Source: Nitrospira sp.
GTDB taxonomy: Bacteria > Nitrospirota > Nitrospiria > Nitrospirales > Nitrospiraceae
Reading direction: 5' to 3'
NCBI GenBank assembly: GCA_005116835.1
Contig: SWDM01000018.1
Span: 1-64,000 of the forward strand
DNA: 64,000 nucleotides
In this document: positions 54,598-63,037 of the stretch, piece after piece
Layout: every line of letters begins with the position of its first letter
Numbering within the stretch: the first letter of the stretch is position 1
Program-made: the position numbers and the translations under genes
The notes under the pieces: generated by a model
The model's input: the letters and a program-made list of their open reading frames with translations, nothing else
What the model was told of the DNA's origin: nothing
The model's database searches: none

Positions 54598-55898
54598 TAT
54601 AACGATTTGGCCCGATACGTCAACAACCGCGGCTGCGTATACTCATCGAAAATCATCTTCGCGTTCTCTCGCTCTTTGTCGGTTGCCAAGGTGGCAAGAT
54701 ACTTCTCTTTAAGCCCCTGCTCCGGCGTTGGAATCAACGCATAGTTCAACACTGCTTCAATCGACGCAGCGGTCGATCCGGACGGGATGGCAAGGGAGAA
54801 GGGAACCTTTCTCGTATGGCCTCCCTTAATGAAGGGGTCGGGAATCGGACCCCGGAGAATTTTGTCGTAGGGTAGCCCAAACTGTTTGGTCTCTTCTTTC
54901 AAGACCCTGCCCTGCGCATCCTTGGCGGTCAGGACCAGAAAGAACTGCTTGAGCACCGGGTCGCCGTCAGGAAAACTATGCGGGAGGCTGCCGATTCTTA
55001 CCAACGCCGTCCCCTCCACCGCAGCAGCCGACTTCGTGGCCTCAATATCGACACGGGGCATCCATTCGGCCTGCACGTTGCGATTCTTGATGAGGGCGCC
55101 TGGACCCACTACGCCGCGGAACCAGTGCCGGCCGATGGCGCGGGTCATGGCGCCGCGCTTGGACGTGGAGCTGCCGGTCGATGGTTCCATATGGCAATCT
55201 TGGCAAATCGTTCCCTGCAAGATCTCTCCGGCCAAATCTTTCTGCGTCACATCCTTCACCTTATCGAAGTGACAGGAGGCGCAATAGTTTGCGCCACGGA
55301 ACAGTTCAGATTGCGTGGCAGGATGGACGAGATTGTCTTCCGGATTCGCATAGGGCCCATAAATCATCTTGCCAGGCTCGATCTTGAACGAAGGCGGTGA
55401 ATCGGCCGTCTGAGCCACTTGTTTGATCAGATGGCACGAAGCGCAGCCGATCCCTTCAACCTGGGGTTTTCCGGATAGCACCTGGGCCACAATCTTATCG
55501 ACATGTTGCGGGAACACGGTCGTCGATGGCACATGACAGGCGAGACAGCGGCGGCGTTCATCGGCTGTGGGATCGGTCTGGAGCCAGATACCCAACACTG
55601 TGCGGAAGACCGGCGACTCCAGCGACGTACCATGCAACAGCGCCGCATCGACCCGACCGAATGTCTTGAGATCCGGTGTTTGTTCGCGCGCGCCTTTCCA
55701 CTCTTCATAGTGCCGATCGTGGCATTGCTTGCAGTCTTCCGATCGTATGAAAATCTTTTCGATGTCCGCGACCCAGTCGGCCTGAGGCTCTGCCTTCTGG
55801 GCAAAGGCAACACCCCAATCCAGACCGATAATGCCCACGGTGAGCGCGAAGAGGAAGCCTGCGGCAATGTGCTGTAAGTACCGTCTGTGTCGAGACAT
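54597..55898 (-). CDS. Five-haem cytochrome c, periplasmic
   Basis: 433 residues from the ATG at 55898, two bases after the PDZ gene stop. Signal peptide (HIAAGFLFALTVGIIGL) then five CxxCH sites at about 56, 118, 152, 206 and 232, and a C-terminal beta domain (VEGTALVRIGSLPHSFPDGD). It is a paralogue of the next cytochrome and is directly coupled to the PDZ protein gene. Haem count, EWKG spacing and the YGPYANPED loop match the c554-like group of NO or ammonia-oxidation electron carriers in other nitrifiers; a role in electron transfer is inferred, not the partner. Confidence 0.92.
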   Translation of the reverse strand: MSRHRRYLQHIAAGFLFALTVGIIGLDWGVAFAQKAEPQADWVADIEKIFIRSEDCKQCHDRHYEEWKGAREQTPDLKTFGRVDAALLHGTSLESPVFRTVLGIWLQTDPTADERRRCLACHVPSTTVFPQHVDKIVAQVLSGKPQVEGIGCASCHLIKQVAQTADSPPSFKIEPGKMIYGPYANPEDNLVHPATQSELFRGANYCASCHFDKVKDVTQKDLAGEILQGTICQDCHMEPSTGSSTSKRGAMTRAIGRHWFRGVVGPGALIKNRNVQAEWMPRVDIEATKSAAAVEGTALVRIGSLPHSFPDGDPVLKQFFLVLTAKDAQGRVLKEETKQFGLPYDKILRGPIPDPFIKGGHTRKVPFSLAIPSGSTAASIEAVLNYALIPTPEQGLKEKYLATLATDKERENAKMIFDEYTQPRLLTYRAKSL

Positions 55899-55900
55899 CG

Positions 55901-56386
55901 TCAATCCTGTTTGCACCCGACGAAATGGAAGTTCACGCCCCACCCGACCGGATCGCCAGGATCGGCCGGCTCATAGGTGCCGACAGTGAAGTTACAGGCC
56001 TTCATCCCACGCTTGATCGCTCGCCCGAAGTCGATCATGTTTCTGATTTCGACCTTGTCGATTTCCTTGATGATCGATCGGACCTTGATGCCGGCATTGT
56101 CGGCGCGCGAACTCCCGATCACTTCGAACACCGCAACACCTTGCGCCCGTTCCAGATGCAATTCTTTTTTGATATTCTCGTCCACGTCTCCGACAATCAC
56201 GCCGAACTCTTCACCCAATTTTGCGGCTTCATCCACGGTCATCGGCTCCTGATCCGCCGCGCTCACAGACGCCGGCGCAAGACAGCACAGAACGCCAAGA
56301 CCGAAGCAGACACACAAGAAAAAAGCCCTCCCACTCCGAAGGGCCTTTGTATGTGCTCTGACTAAACGACTTCGAGCCTCCTCCAA
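55901..56386 (-). CDS. Periplasmic PDZ-domain protein
   Basis: 161 residues: signal peptide (AFFLCVCFGLGVLCCLAPAS, cut near SVSAAD) and one PDZ domain (GVAVFEVIGSSRADNAGIKV, IIKEIDKVEIRNMIDFGRAI). There is no protease domain. Two cysteines remain in the mature part. It is the first gene of the PDZ-cytochrome pair, with two bases to the next start. A lone PDZ would tether or chaperone the cytochromes in the periplasm; that is inferred. Confidence 0.85.
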   Translation of the reverse strand: MEEARSRLVRAHTKALRSGRAFFLCVCFGLGVLCCLAPASVSAADQEPMTVDEAAKLGEEFGVIVGDVDENIKKELHLERAQGVAVFEVIGSSRADNAGIKVRSIIKEIDKVEIRNMIDFGRAIKRGMKACNFTVGTYEPADPGDPVGWGVNFHFVGCKQD

Positions 56387-56474
56387 CGTCTATGCCTCGC
56401 TACGAACATTCCGCCAAAAGTTTAACCGGTTGCTGGAGGATTTTACAGCTGCAGCACAACAGAAGCACCCTCCC

Positions 56475-56600
56475 ACAGGCTGCTCAAATAGGCCGTCCAG
56501 CAAGGCCGCAGGCGAATCGAAACCGGAGGCGTACCCTCAGGGGTACGTTGAGGATTTCGATGAGCCGAGAACGAAGCTGGCGGACTATTTCAGCAGCCTG
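56475..56600. repeat. Palindromic element, ~126 bp, copy B
   Basis: Same structure as copy A: ends CAGGCTGCTCAAATAGGCCG and its complement, with the centre palindrome CGTACCCTCAGGGGTACG. It lies 7 bases beyond the stop of the EbdC-like gene, between it and the PDZ gene. Confidence 0.88.
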
Positions 56601-56607
56601 CCTAGAG

Positions 56608-57426
56608 CTATAAAACTGGGTCGATGACAAGCTGAAACCAAGGCGCAACAGATTTCTGCCCGTTCCGTTCTTTATTCTCCCCGTTCCATACGGCAAACGA
56701 TACGGTTTGAACCCGGCCTGGAATCAGTTTGGCTTCATTCTCCTGCTCTTCGCTCACCAGGGGCCTGCGCATGACGACATGCCACACTCCATCTTTCCAC
56801 GCAGCCTGCCCTTGGACCCGCCCCTGCTTCTCCTTTGTCGTCAGGGTGCTAAAGCCCCCGCCGATGAGATCCTCAACCGAAGAAACGCGGCGCGGAATGA
56901 CTTCAAACGTCCGCACGCCGTCGCGGGCTTTTTCGGAAGCCTTGGCGGCTCGGCGATCGATATCGCTCTGCCAATCGGCCTTCCAATGCCAGATGTTGAT
57001 GTAGTGGTCGAGTTGGCCCATGCAGAAGAATGAGGGAGCATCGCCAAGCGGCAACCCTATCGCGACGCCATCGCGAAAGGTTCCGGGTGTCAGACGGTCG
57101 TTCTTCGTATTGTCCTGCCATTCAAGCAGAAACGCGATCTCAGTGCCGTTATGAAGCGACCGCACGGTCAAGGCTCTGGCGCTCGGCTCCGGCCAGACCG
57201 GCCTGGTAATGATTTGACCGCTCAAGGGCAGGGTCATCGGCGAGACCTTGGCCCAGGCCACATCGTCAGGCCCTGCAGGCAGTTCTCCCTCGATCAGGCG
57301 CGCGCGAAGAATCATCCCCTCTGAACTGACGAGGGGAACACCGAACCCAACCAAGACGCCGGCCACAATTAGAATGAAAAGAAACAGGAGAAGCAACGGG
57401 CGGAATGAAACCTTCGTCGTACGCAC
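56608..57426 (-). CDS. EbdC/NxrC-like haem-binding protein
   Basis: 272 residues with an N-terminal membrane anchor (LLLLFLFILIVAGVLVGFG) and a beta-sandwich of the ethylbenzene dehydrogenase gamma/cytochrome c-552-type haem-b domain. The motif FFCMGQLDHYINIWHWKADW gives Met and His/Lys that would hold a haem b. Related proteins are gamma subunits of molybdenum enzymes such as nitrite oxidoreductase (NxrC), moving electrons in the periplasm. A GTG with GAGGACC upstream is the start. No alpha or beta molybdenum subunit lies here, so it may serve the cytochromes beside it. Confidence 0.8.
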   Translation of the reverse strand: MRTTKVSFRPLLLLFLFILIVAGVLVGFGVPLVSSEGMILRARLIEGELPAGPDDVAWAKVSPMTLPLSGQIITRPVWPEPSARALTVRSLHNGTEIAFLLEWQDNTKNDRLTPGTFRDGVAIGLPLGDAPSFFCMGQLDHYINIWHWKADWQSDIDRRAAKASEKARDGVRTFEVIPRRVSSVEDLIGGGFSTLTTKEKQGRVQGQAAWKDGVWHVVMRRPLVSEEQENEAKLIPGRVQTVSFAVWNGENKERNGQKSVAPWFQLVIDPVL

Positions 57427-57520
57427 TATGTATGGTCCTCAGGTGACCGGTGGAAGCACATCGTGTTGAGTACAGGCTGCCCCACAGCCCGAGCCAAACC
57501 AACCAGAGCGCGCCCAACTC

Positions 57521-58774
57521 CTACCAGAGTTTCACGCGGCGAATTTTGTTTTCGCCCCGTTCGCAGATGTAGAGATAGCCTTGAGAGTCCAGCGAGAGCC
57601 CGACAGGGGAATTGACGACCGCCTCCACTCCAAGGAGTCCGTCTCCGTGCTTGACCGTCCCTGACGACTCCTTCGCCACGAAGCGTGCCGCGCCGCAGCC
57701 GCCCATATTCTTATCTTCGTAACCGCTGTCTCCATTGCCCGCTACCGTGGTGATCAGCCCGGTTGCCACGTCCACCTTGCGCACGCGGTGATTCATCGTG
57801 TCGGAGATGTAGAGATTGTCCTGTCGATCGACGACCACGGCTTCCGGCGCATGGAGCATGGCTCTAATTGCCGGCTTGTCGTCGCCATCGTAGCCATACC
57901 GGCAGACTCCCGCCACAGTCGAGATAATGCCGCTACGGTGATCGATACTGCGCACGCGATTGCTCCCCTTATCGACAAACACGATATCGCCTTTGCCGTT
58001 CACCGTCAGCCCGACGATATCGTAGAGGCGCGCTTCCATCGCAGGCTTCCCGTCGTCGAGATACATGGACATATCCAGTCCGTCCGAGCAGACCGGCATG
58101 AGCCAGCCATGGTCATCGCTGAAATCGATACCGATCGCATCACCGGACAGCACCACCAGATTCCGCGCCACGAGCGGCTGCTCACGGGCCTCGTCCTCGG
58201 AAGTCCAGGCTCCGGCGACGGTCGTCACCATGCCGGTCCTAGGATCGTAGCGGCGAATTCGATGCGCCTGTGTATCGGCGATATACATCACGTCATCCGG
58301 GTCGAAGGCGATGGCGGCAGGCCAGGTGAGATTGGTCTCCAGCGCCGGACCGTCTCCGTTGAATCCATGCTGTCCCGTCCCGATGATGGTGGTAATGATG
58401 CCGGTCTCTCGGTCTATTTTCCTGATGCGATTGCTGCCTGAATCGCAGATGTAGAGGTCGTTGTGGGAATCGAACGCGACGTCGAGCGGTAAATAGAGTC
58501 CGGCTTCCCCACAGGGGCCATCGTCCCCGCTATAGCAGGTTTCGCCGATGCCGGCGAAATTATGGAGCGTGCCTTCATGGAGGTTGACCCGCCGGATACG
58601 ATCGGACCCCGACTCGGCGAAATAAAACCAGGTCTCGTCTTTATCGAGCGCAGCATGATGCGGCAGGGGAATCCCGGACTTGACCGCCCGTTTTCCGTCC
58701 CCGGTGCTCCGGGCCTTGCCGTTGCCCGCAAACGTCTCGATGTAGCCGGTCGCAAGTTGCAGTTCAACTTCCAT
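57521..58774 (-). CDS. NHL-repeat beta-propeller protein
   Basis: 417 residues of six NHL repeats with recurring GSNRIRKIDRETGIIT-type blades (QAHRIRRYDPRTGMVTTVAG, KGSNRVRSIDHRSGIISTVA, MNHRVRKVDVATGLITTVAG, and a last GENKIRRVKLW). There is no signal peptide, and an in-frame TAG stands upstream of the ATG, so it is not just a mis-set start; the protein would stay in the cytoplasm although the cluster is periplasmic. Propellers of this type bind proteins or small ligands. It lies 25 bases after tatA. Confidence 0.88.
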   Translation of the reverse strand: MEVELQLATGYIETFAGNGKARSTGDGKRAVKSGIPLPHHAALDKDETWFYFAESGSDRIRRVNLHEGTLHNFAGIGETCYSGDDGPCGEAGLYLPLDVAFDSHNDLYICDSGSNRIRKIDRETGIITTIIGTGQHGFNGDGPALETNLTWPAAIAFDPDDVMYIADTQAHRIRRYDPRTGMVTTVAGAWTSEDEAREQPLVARNLVVLSGDAIGIDFSDDHGWLMPVCSDGLDMSMYLDDGKPAMEARLYDIVGLTVNGKGDIVFVDKGSNRVRSIDHRSGIISTVAGVCRYGYDGDDKPAIRAMLHAPEAVVVDRQDNLYISDTMNHRVRKVDVATGLITTVAGNGDSGYEDKNMGGCGAARFVAKESSGTVKHGDGLLGVEAVVNSPVGLSLDSQGYLYICERGENKIRRVKLW

Positions 58775-58799
58775 GTAACTGTCGCCCTATCCCGGCTGG

Positions 58800-59081
58800 T
58801 TAGCCGCGTGACGCTGAATGAACCGGCGCAACCGGCTGTTCTACGGAAGCCGATACTTGCGCCGTCGGTTGCGGAATCGCTTGCTGCGGAGCGGCCGCAG
58901 CCTGCTGTTGAGCCGCTTGAACTTCCGGCTCAACTGCATCCATTTCCTGCGCGGACTTCTTGAAGCCCCTGATGGCCTTGCCGATTCCTTCTCCCAACTG
59001 CGGGAGTTTTCCCGCGCCGAAGATCACCAGCACAATGACCAGAATCAGGATCAACTCTGTTATACCAAGACTCCCAAACAT
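58800..59081 (-). CDS. tatA: TatA/TatE-type twin-arginine translocase subunit
   Basis: 93 residues: short N-terminal segment, one membrane helix (ITELILILVIVLVIFGAGKL), the TatA FGAGKLPQLGEGIGKAI hinge and amphipathic helix, and an Ala/Gln/Pro-rich tail. A GGGAGGAA site precedes the ATG. TatA forms the pore that lets folded cofactor proteins out. It lies in the cluster without tatB or tatC, so it either serves the main Tat system or is dedicated to a partner here. Confidence 0.93.
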   Translation of the reverse strand: MFGSLGITELILILVIVLVIFGAGKLPQLGEGIGKAIRGFKKSAQEMDAVEPEVQAAQQQAAAAPQQAIPQPTAQVSASVEQPVAPVHSASRG

Positions 59082-59109
59082 GGTGTGTTCCTCCCTATGA
59101 ATGGAGCGG

Positions 59110-59919
59110 TCAGGACGCGCTACCCTCTTTTGCCCGCTTTGAAAACCGGTCTTTCAGCCGTTTCCTCGCCTGCTCGGCCTGCTCGAACATCTTCGCCTTG
59201 TCGTACACGCTGATCAAGTTGTAATAGGCCAGCGGCTCCTCGGGATTCTGCTCGACGGCATCCTCCATGACCTTGATGGCTAGGTCCGTCTTCTTGTGAT
59301 TCAGCGCCAGCTCCATCAGTTTAAAACTGCCCTCCAGATGCTTGGGATCCAATTCAAGCGTGCGCACATAACATTGAATGGCCATGTCGATGGTGTTGTA
59401 GTCCGAAACCTGGGGATTATCGAGTTCGACATAGACTCCGGCAAGATTGTACCAGGCCATGGGATCCTCAGGCGTGATTTCCACCAAACGTTCGTAATAC
59501 GACTTGGCTTCCATGAACTTCTTTTTGTCGGCGTAGACCCGCCCCAGGTTGAAGAGCGCCAAGACATCGTGAGGAAACACGTCGAGCGCATGCTTAAACT
59601 CGGTTTCCGCTTCGTCCGTCATGGCCTTCGTCGCGTAGATCGTGCCCAAATTCGAATAGTACATGGCCAGAGACCGATTCATTTCGGCACGGAGCCCCTC
59701 CGCCATCTCGATCGCCTTCTTCACCTCGACCAGCGCGTCGTCCATCCGCCCTTTACTGAAGTACAACTCGCCTAATCTGCAGCGGGCCTGGAAATCGTCC
59801 GGCTCAATCGCCAAGAGCTTTTCAATCTCGACGATCTCTTCGTCAGGATTCAACGGCTGATCGCCTGGATCGACGCTGGCCTGGCTTTGATCGAGTGTGG
59901 GAGCGGTTGGTTCGTTCAT
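59110..59919 (-). CDS. TPR-repeat protein
   Basis: 269 residues with about six TPRs (LGELYFSKGRMDDALVEVKK, NLGTIYATKAMTDEAETEFK, NLGRVYADKKKFMEAKSYYE, NLAGVYVELDNP, NLISVYDKAKMFEQAEQARK). There is no signal peptide. A good AGGAAACC site precedes the ATG. It would be a cytoplasmic scaffold. The gene follows the membrane protein gene, with a heptamer array between them, and is 28 bases before tatA. Confidence 0.9.
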   Translation of the reverse strand: MNEPTAPTLDQSQASVDPGDQPLNPDEEIVEIEKLLAIEPDDFQARCRLGELYFSKGRMDDALVEVKKAIEMAEGLRAEMNRSLAMYYSNLGTIYATKAMTDEAETEFKHALDVFPHDVLALFNLGRVYADKKKFMEAKSYYERLVEITPEDPMAWYNLAGVYVELDNPQVSDYNTIDMAIQCYVRTLELDPKHLEGSFKLMELALNHKKTDLAIKVMEDAVEQNPEEPLAYYNLISVYDKAKMFEQAEQARKRLKDRFSKRAKEGSAS

Positions 59920-59950
59920 ATGGTTTCCTGTAATAAAATTCTGGTACCTG

Positions 59951-60040
59951 CTCAGGTAGATAGGCTGAAGGGGTTCAGGCCGAAGGTAGAAGGTCCGAAC
60001 ACTTCGGCCTGAACCCCTTCAGCCTGAACCCCTGAGTAGT
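59951..60040. repeat. 7-bp periodic array, two-armed (CTGAAGG type)
   Basis: Left-arm heptamers CTCAGGT, AGATAGG, CTGAAGG and GGTTCAG pair with right-arm units (GCCTGAA, CCCCTTC). It lies 30 bases after the membrane protein stop. Its start is shared with the array at 43343-43420. Confidence 0.8.
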
Positions 60041-60069
60041 TACTCACATTTCACCTTTCACGGCTCTTG

Positions 60070-61203
60070 CTAGACATGTCCGCCTGCCAACGAATCCGGC
60101 GCGCTGACCATTGGACCGTTCGTCACCGGCGCCGATTCCGCCGCATCGCGCTTCTGCCGATCCATGGTCAAGAGCATGGCGCCCAGCACCACCATGAGCG
60201 TCAGATTCGAATAGAGGAGCGCATACCCCGCGATAAACATCAATCCAAGGCCATACCCGGCAAGCCGTCCCATGTTGAGTAACTTAATGACCGTGTAGGA
60301 CCAGCACAACAAGCCTGTCAGGTAGAAGGCAAAGGGGAGGAAGAATGTGTAGCCCATGCCGAATTGAAAAATCCACCCGATGCCGTCCGCCGCCTTACGA
60401 ATGTTGCTGGCCATCGCCGGGTTATATTGGTGAAGGAAATAGTCCAAGAACAGCATCGACGTAAACAGGGATACAGAGGTCGCCCAAAACCAGATGGCGC
60501 GGCGGCGCTGCCGCTGGTTCCGCGTCCGAAACGAAACACCCTGCCCATAGGCCCACATCACCAGGATACTCGACAGGACCAATAGCCCTTCGCCCCCGCG
60601 ATGGGCCTCGTAGACAAAAGGCGGAGCCTGTACGGTTCCGATAAAACTGTAGATGGTGGACATGATCTGATAATACAACCAGCCCCCGACCCCCAGGAGA
60701 TAGGTGATGCCCACGGCGCGATGCGACCATTCGGAGTGGGTGGAGATATATTCCACCATCAGGGTGGTCAAGGCGACCAGCGCCACGAGGTTATAGATCG
60801 CCGACCCCAGAAAGGCAGGCGGAACCAACAAAAATCCTGCCGTGAGGAGCAAGAGGAGCGCGACACAGGGAATCACGATCGCGTTCACTCCCGTAAATCC
60901 ACGGCTCGCCACTCGGCTGATGGCCGCCACGCCCAGGGCCAGAAACAGTAGAATCGCCACGACATTGAGCAGCCACTGCCCGATCTGAGTCAGGGCCGTG
61001 AAGGTCGGAACGATCCACTCGTGTTCCTGAGCCAGCTTGCTCAGATGCATGCCTAAGCGCGACACAAGCCGATAGAGGATCAACTCCGCGAAAGACACGA
61101 GCAGGACGAGCTTAATCGTCGATCGAAACAGCAGGGATTGATCGCTGAGCTTCCCGGTAATCTTGTCGATGGTGGGATTCATCGTGGCAATCACGCTATG
61201 CAC
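60070..61203 (-). CDS. Polytopic membrane protein, unknown family
   Basis: 377 residues with nine or ten membrane helices (LVLLVSFAELILYRLVS, WLLNVVAILLFLALGVAAIS, MWAYGQGVSF near 217, SLFTSMLFLDYFLHQYNP and others) and a hydrophilic C-tail. No motif of a known transporter or quinol oxidase was seen. His residues inside helices (for example HLSKLAQEHEW and DYFLHQYN) could hold haem or quinol; that is speculative. It is the second gene of the cluster, 52 bases after the radical SAM gene. It may be the membrane partner that links the periplasmic cytochromes to the quinol pool. Confidence 0.75.
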   Translation of the reverse strand: MHSVIATMNPTIDKITGKLSDQSLLFRSTIKLVLLVSFAELILYRLVSRLGMHLSKLAQEHEWIVPTFTALTQIGQWLLNVVAILLFLALGVAAISRVASRGFTGVNAIVIPCVALLLLLTAGFLLVPPAFLGSAIYNLVALVALTTLMVEYISTHSEWSHRAVGITYLLGVGGWLYYQIMSTIYSFIGTVQAPPFVYEAHRGGEGLLVLSSILVMWAYGQGVSFRTRNQRQRRRAIWFWATSVSLFTSMLFLDYFLHQYNPAMASNIRKAADGIGWIFQFGMGYTFFLPFAFYLTGLLCWSYTVIKLLNMGRLAGYGLGLMFIAGYALLYSNLTLMVVLGAMLLTMDRQKRDAAESAPVTNGPMVSAPDSLAGGHV

Positions 61204-61255
61204 CCTTGAGGAACATCCGAGTTACAGAGACCGAACCACGTCGCGATGGATAGGC

Positions 61256-63037
61256 TCACAAGCCCGCCGGCTGCGGCACGCGCACTTCCTGGGCCTTGGC
61301 CCGCGCGATATACAGTAACCCGTCGGCCATCGAATAGTTGAACGGCAATTCACACACGACTTCGCTGACCTTTTCGTAGACATGCTGATACAACCGCTCG
61401 GCCTCTTCCGGCGTCATGCCTTCCGACACTTCATAGAAGAAGCCCAGGCTCAAGTCCTCTGCCGACGGACGCATGATCCGCCTAATGCCATAGCTGCCCG
61501 GATCGCTCATGATCGGCGCTTCTTTTTCCAAATCGAAGAGACAGGGTTGACAAGAGAACCCGTACGATCCGTGAAGCCGCTCGTTCTCCACGATGAAATT
61601 CATCGTATCCCGAGCCTCTTCTTCCTTCTCGGTCGGGAACCCCACAATGATGTAGCAGTGCACCGCGATTCCCAGATCGACACAATCGTCGGCAATCCGC
61701 CGCACCCATTCCTGCTTGATCCCCTTCTTCATGAAGTCCATCACCCGCTGATTGAAGGACTCCAATCCGAACACGATCTTCAGACATCCGGCATCCCGCA
61801 TCGAGGACAGGAGCTCACGGGAAAGATGCTTCTCGAATCGCATCTCACAGGTCCATTTGATATCCAGTTTCTTGTCGATGATCTGTTGGCACAACCGTTT
61901 TGCCGGCGAGAGGGCCACACATTCGTCGGTAAAGAAGAACCGCTGGGCGCCGTACCGCTGTTTGAGCCATGCCAATTCCTCAACCGTCCGCCCCGGTTCT
62001 TTCTGTCTGAAATTCTGGTGGTCCAGCGTGAGGGCGCAGAAGGCACAGTCCTTATAGTAGCAACCCCGTGAAAACTGCACGGGCAAGACCGGCTCCGGCG
62101 ATAAATAGAGCCCCAGCGGGAAGCCGTCGTAGTTGGGGGCCGGAAGCTGGTTGATGTTTTCAGAATAAAACGGCTGGTTGATCGTGATCTTTCCGTTCTG
62201 GCGATAGATCAGGTTCGGGACTTTGCTAAAATCTTTTTTCCCGTCCAATTGATGCACGAGTTCGAGCAACGCGGTCTCGCCTTCAAATACGATGATATCG
62301 TCGGTCAGATCGAAGAGGCTCGGGCAGCGGCGCACGTTATCCACCAATCTGGTGAAGATGCTCCCGCCGATGGTCAGATGGATGTTGGGAGCGGCTTCCT
62401 TGATCAGACGACAGAGTGTCAGACCGGGAATAATCTGCGAGGTCGCAGTAATCGACACGCCGATCAGATCCGGCTGGTCGCCGATAATCGACTGCAGGAA
62501 CTGCTCACGAAAGAGCCTGATGTAGGGGTTCTGGGCTTCATCCCTGATGATCTTCATCAGATCTTTGGATGAATAGATCGAGTAGTTGCCGAACTGGTTG
62601 TCGACCACCGTCAATCTGGTCGGGAAATAGAGGGTCGAGAGCACCTCCAGCCATTTGTCGATGAGAAAAAGGCTTTCCTTGTAGGACTCAAGATCGTAGA
62701 AGCCCTCCCCGCGAAGGGTCTCCTTGGCCGGCTCGATCCGGTCGATGAGGTAGGGAAACCGATCCAGCGACTCCACCAGTCTCGCCAAATGCTCGGCGCT
62801 TCCCGGCCCCGTTTCTCCAGTCCGTTCCCGCTCAAGCGCCCGCTGTTTATCGACGAGATCCTGGTAGAGGCCTACTCCATAGGAGTGGGTAACCACCCTG
62901 TCCAGGAGTTCAATCCCGAGGTCTCGCTGAGACACATTGGTGACCCCACCCTGGGCCAAAAACCCCGTCAGCGAGGGGAGGCTCAGATAGGGTTGTGACG
63001 GGTGCCACGTTGGAGGAAAGAGCAGTGAAACCTTCAT
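61256..63037 (-). CDS. B12-binding-type radical SAM protein
   Basis: 593 residues. The N-terminal 200 residues resemble a cobalamin-binding Rossmann domain (VSLLFPPTWHPSQPYLSLPS, PDLIGVSITATSQIIPGLTL); the His of the classical DxHxxG motif is not obvious. At about 328-336 the radical SAM cluster motif is RGCYYKDCAFCAL (Cx4Cx2C spacing of this group), followed by FFTDECVALSPAK and IVFGLESFNQRVMDFM. Such enzymes do methylations, ring changes or RiPP and cofactor steps. It is the first gene of the cluster, so it may make or modify a cofactor for the haem proteins. Substrate unknown. Confidence 0.88.
   Translation of the reverse strand: MKVSLLFPPTWHPSQPYLSLPSLTGFLAQGGVTNVSQRDLGIELLDRVVTHSYGVGLYQDLVDKQRALERERTGETGPGSAEHLARLVESLDRFPYLIDRIEPAKETLRGEGFYDLESYKESLFLIDKWLEVLSTLYFPTRLTVVDNQFGNYSIYSSKDLMKIIRDEAQNPYIRLFREQFLQSIIGDQPDLIGVSITATSQIIPGLTLCRLIKEAAPNIHLTIGGSIFTRLVDNVRRCPSLFDLTDDIIVFEGETALLELVHQLDGKKDFSKVPNLIYRQNGKITINQPFYSENINQLPAPNYDGFPLGLYLSPEPVLPVQFSRGCYYKDCAFCALTLDHQNFRQKEPGRTVEELAWLKQRYGAQRFFFTDECVALSPAKRLCQQIIDKKLDIKWTCEMRFEKHLSRELLSSMRDAGCLKIVFGLESFNQRVMDFMKKGIKQEWVRRIADDCVDLGIAVHCYIIVGFPTEKEEEARDTMNFIVENERLHGSYGFSCQPCLFDLEKEAPIMSDPGSYGIRRIMRPSAEDLSLGFFYEVSEGMTPEEAERLYQHVYEKVSEVVCELPFNYSMADGLLYIARAKAQEVRVPQPAGL

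Noticed and set aside
25484-60040. CRISPR arrays at the 7-bp and 9-bp repeats
   Set aside because: Units are 7 or 9 bases with no spacers, they vary from unit to unit, and no cas gene is present; the Cas4-like motif in the DUF2779 protein is not enough.
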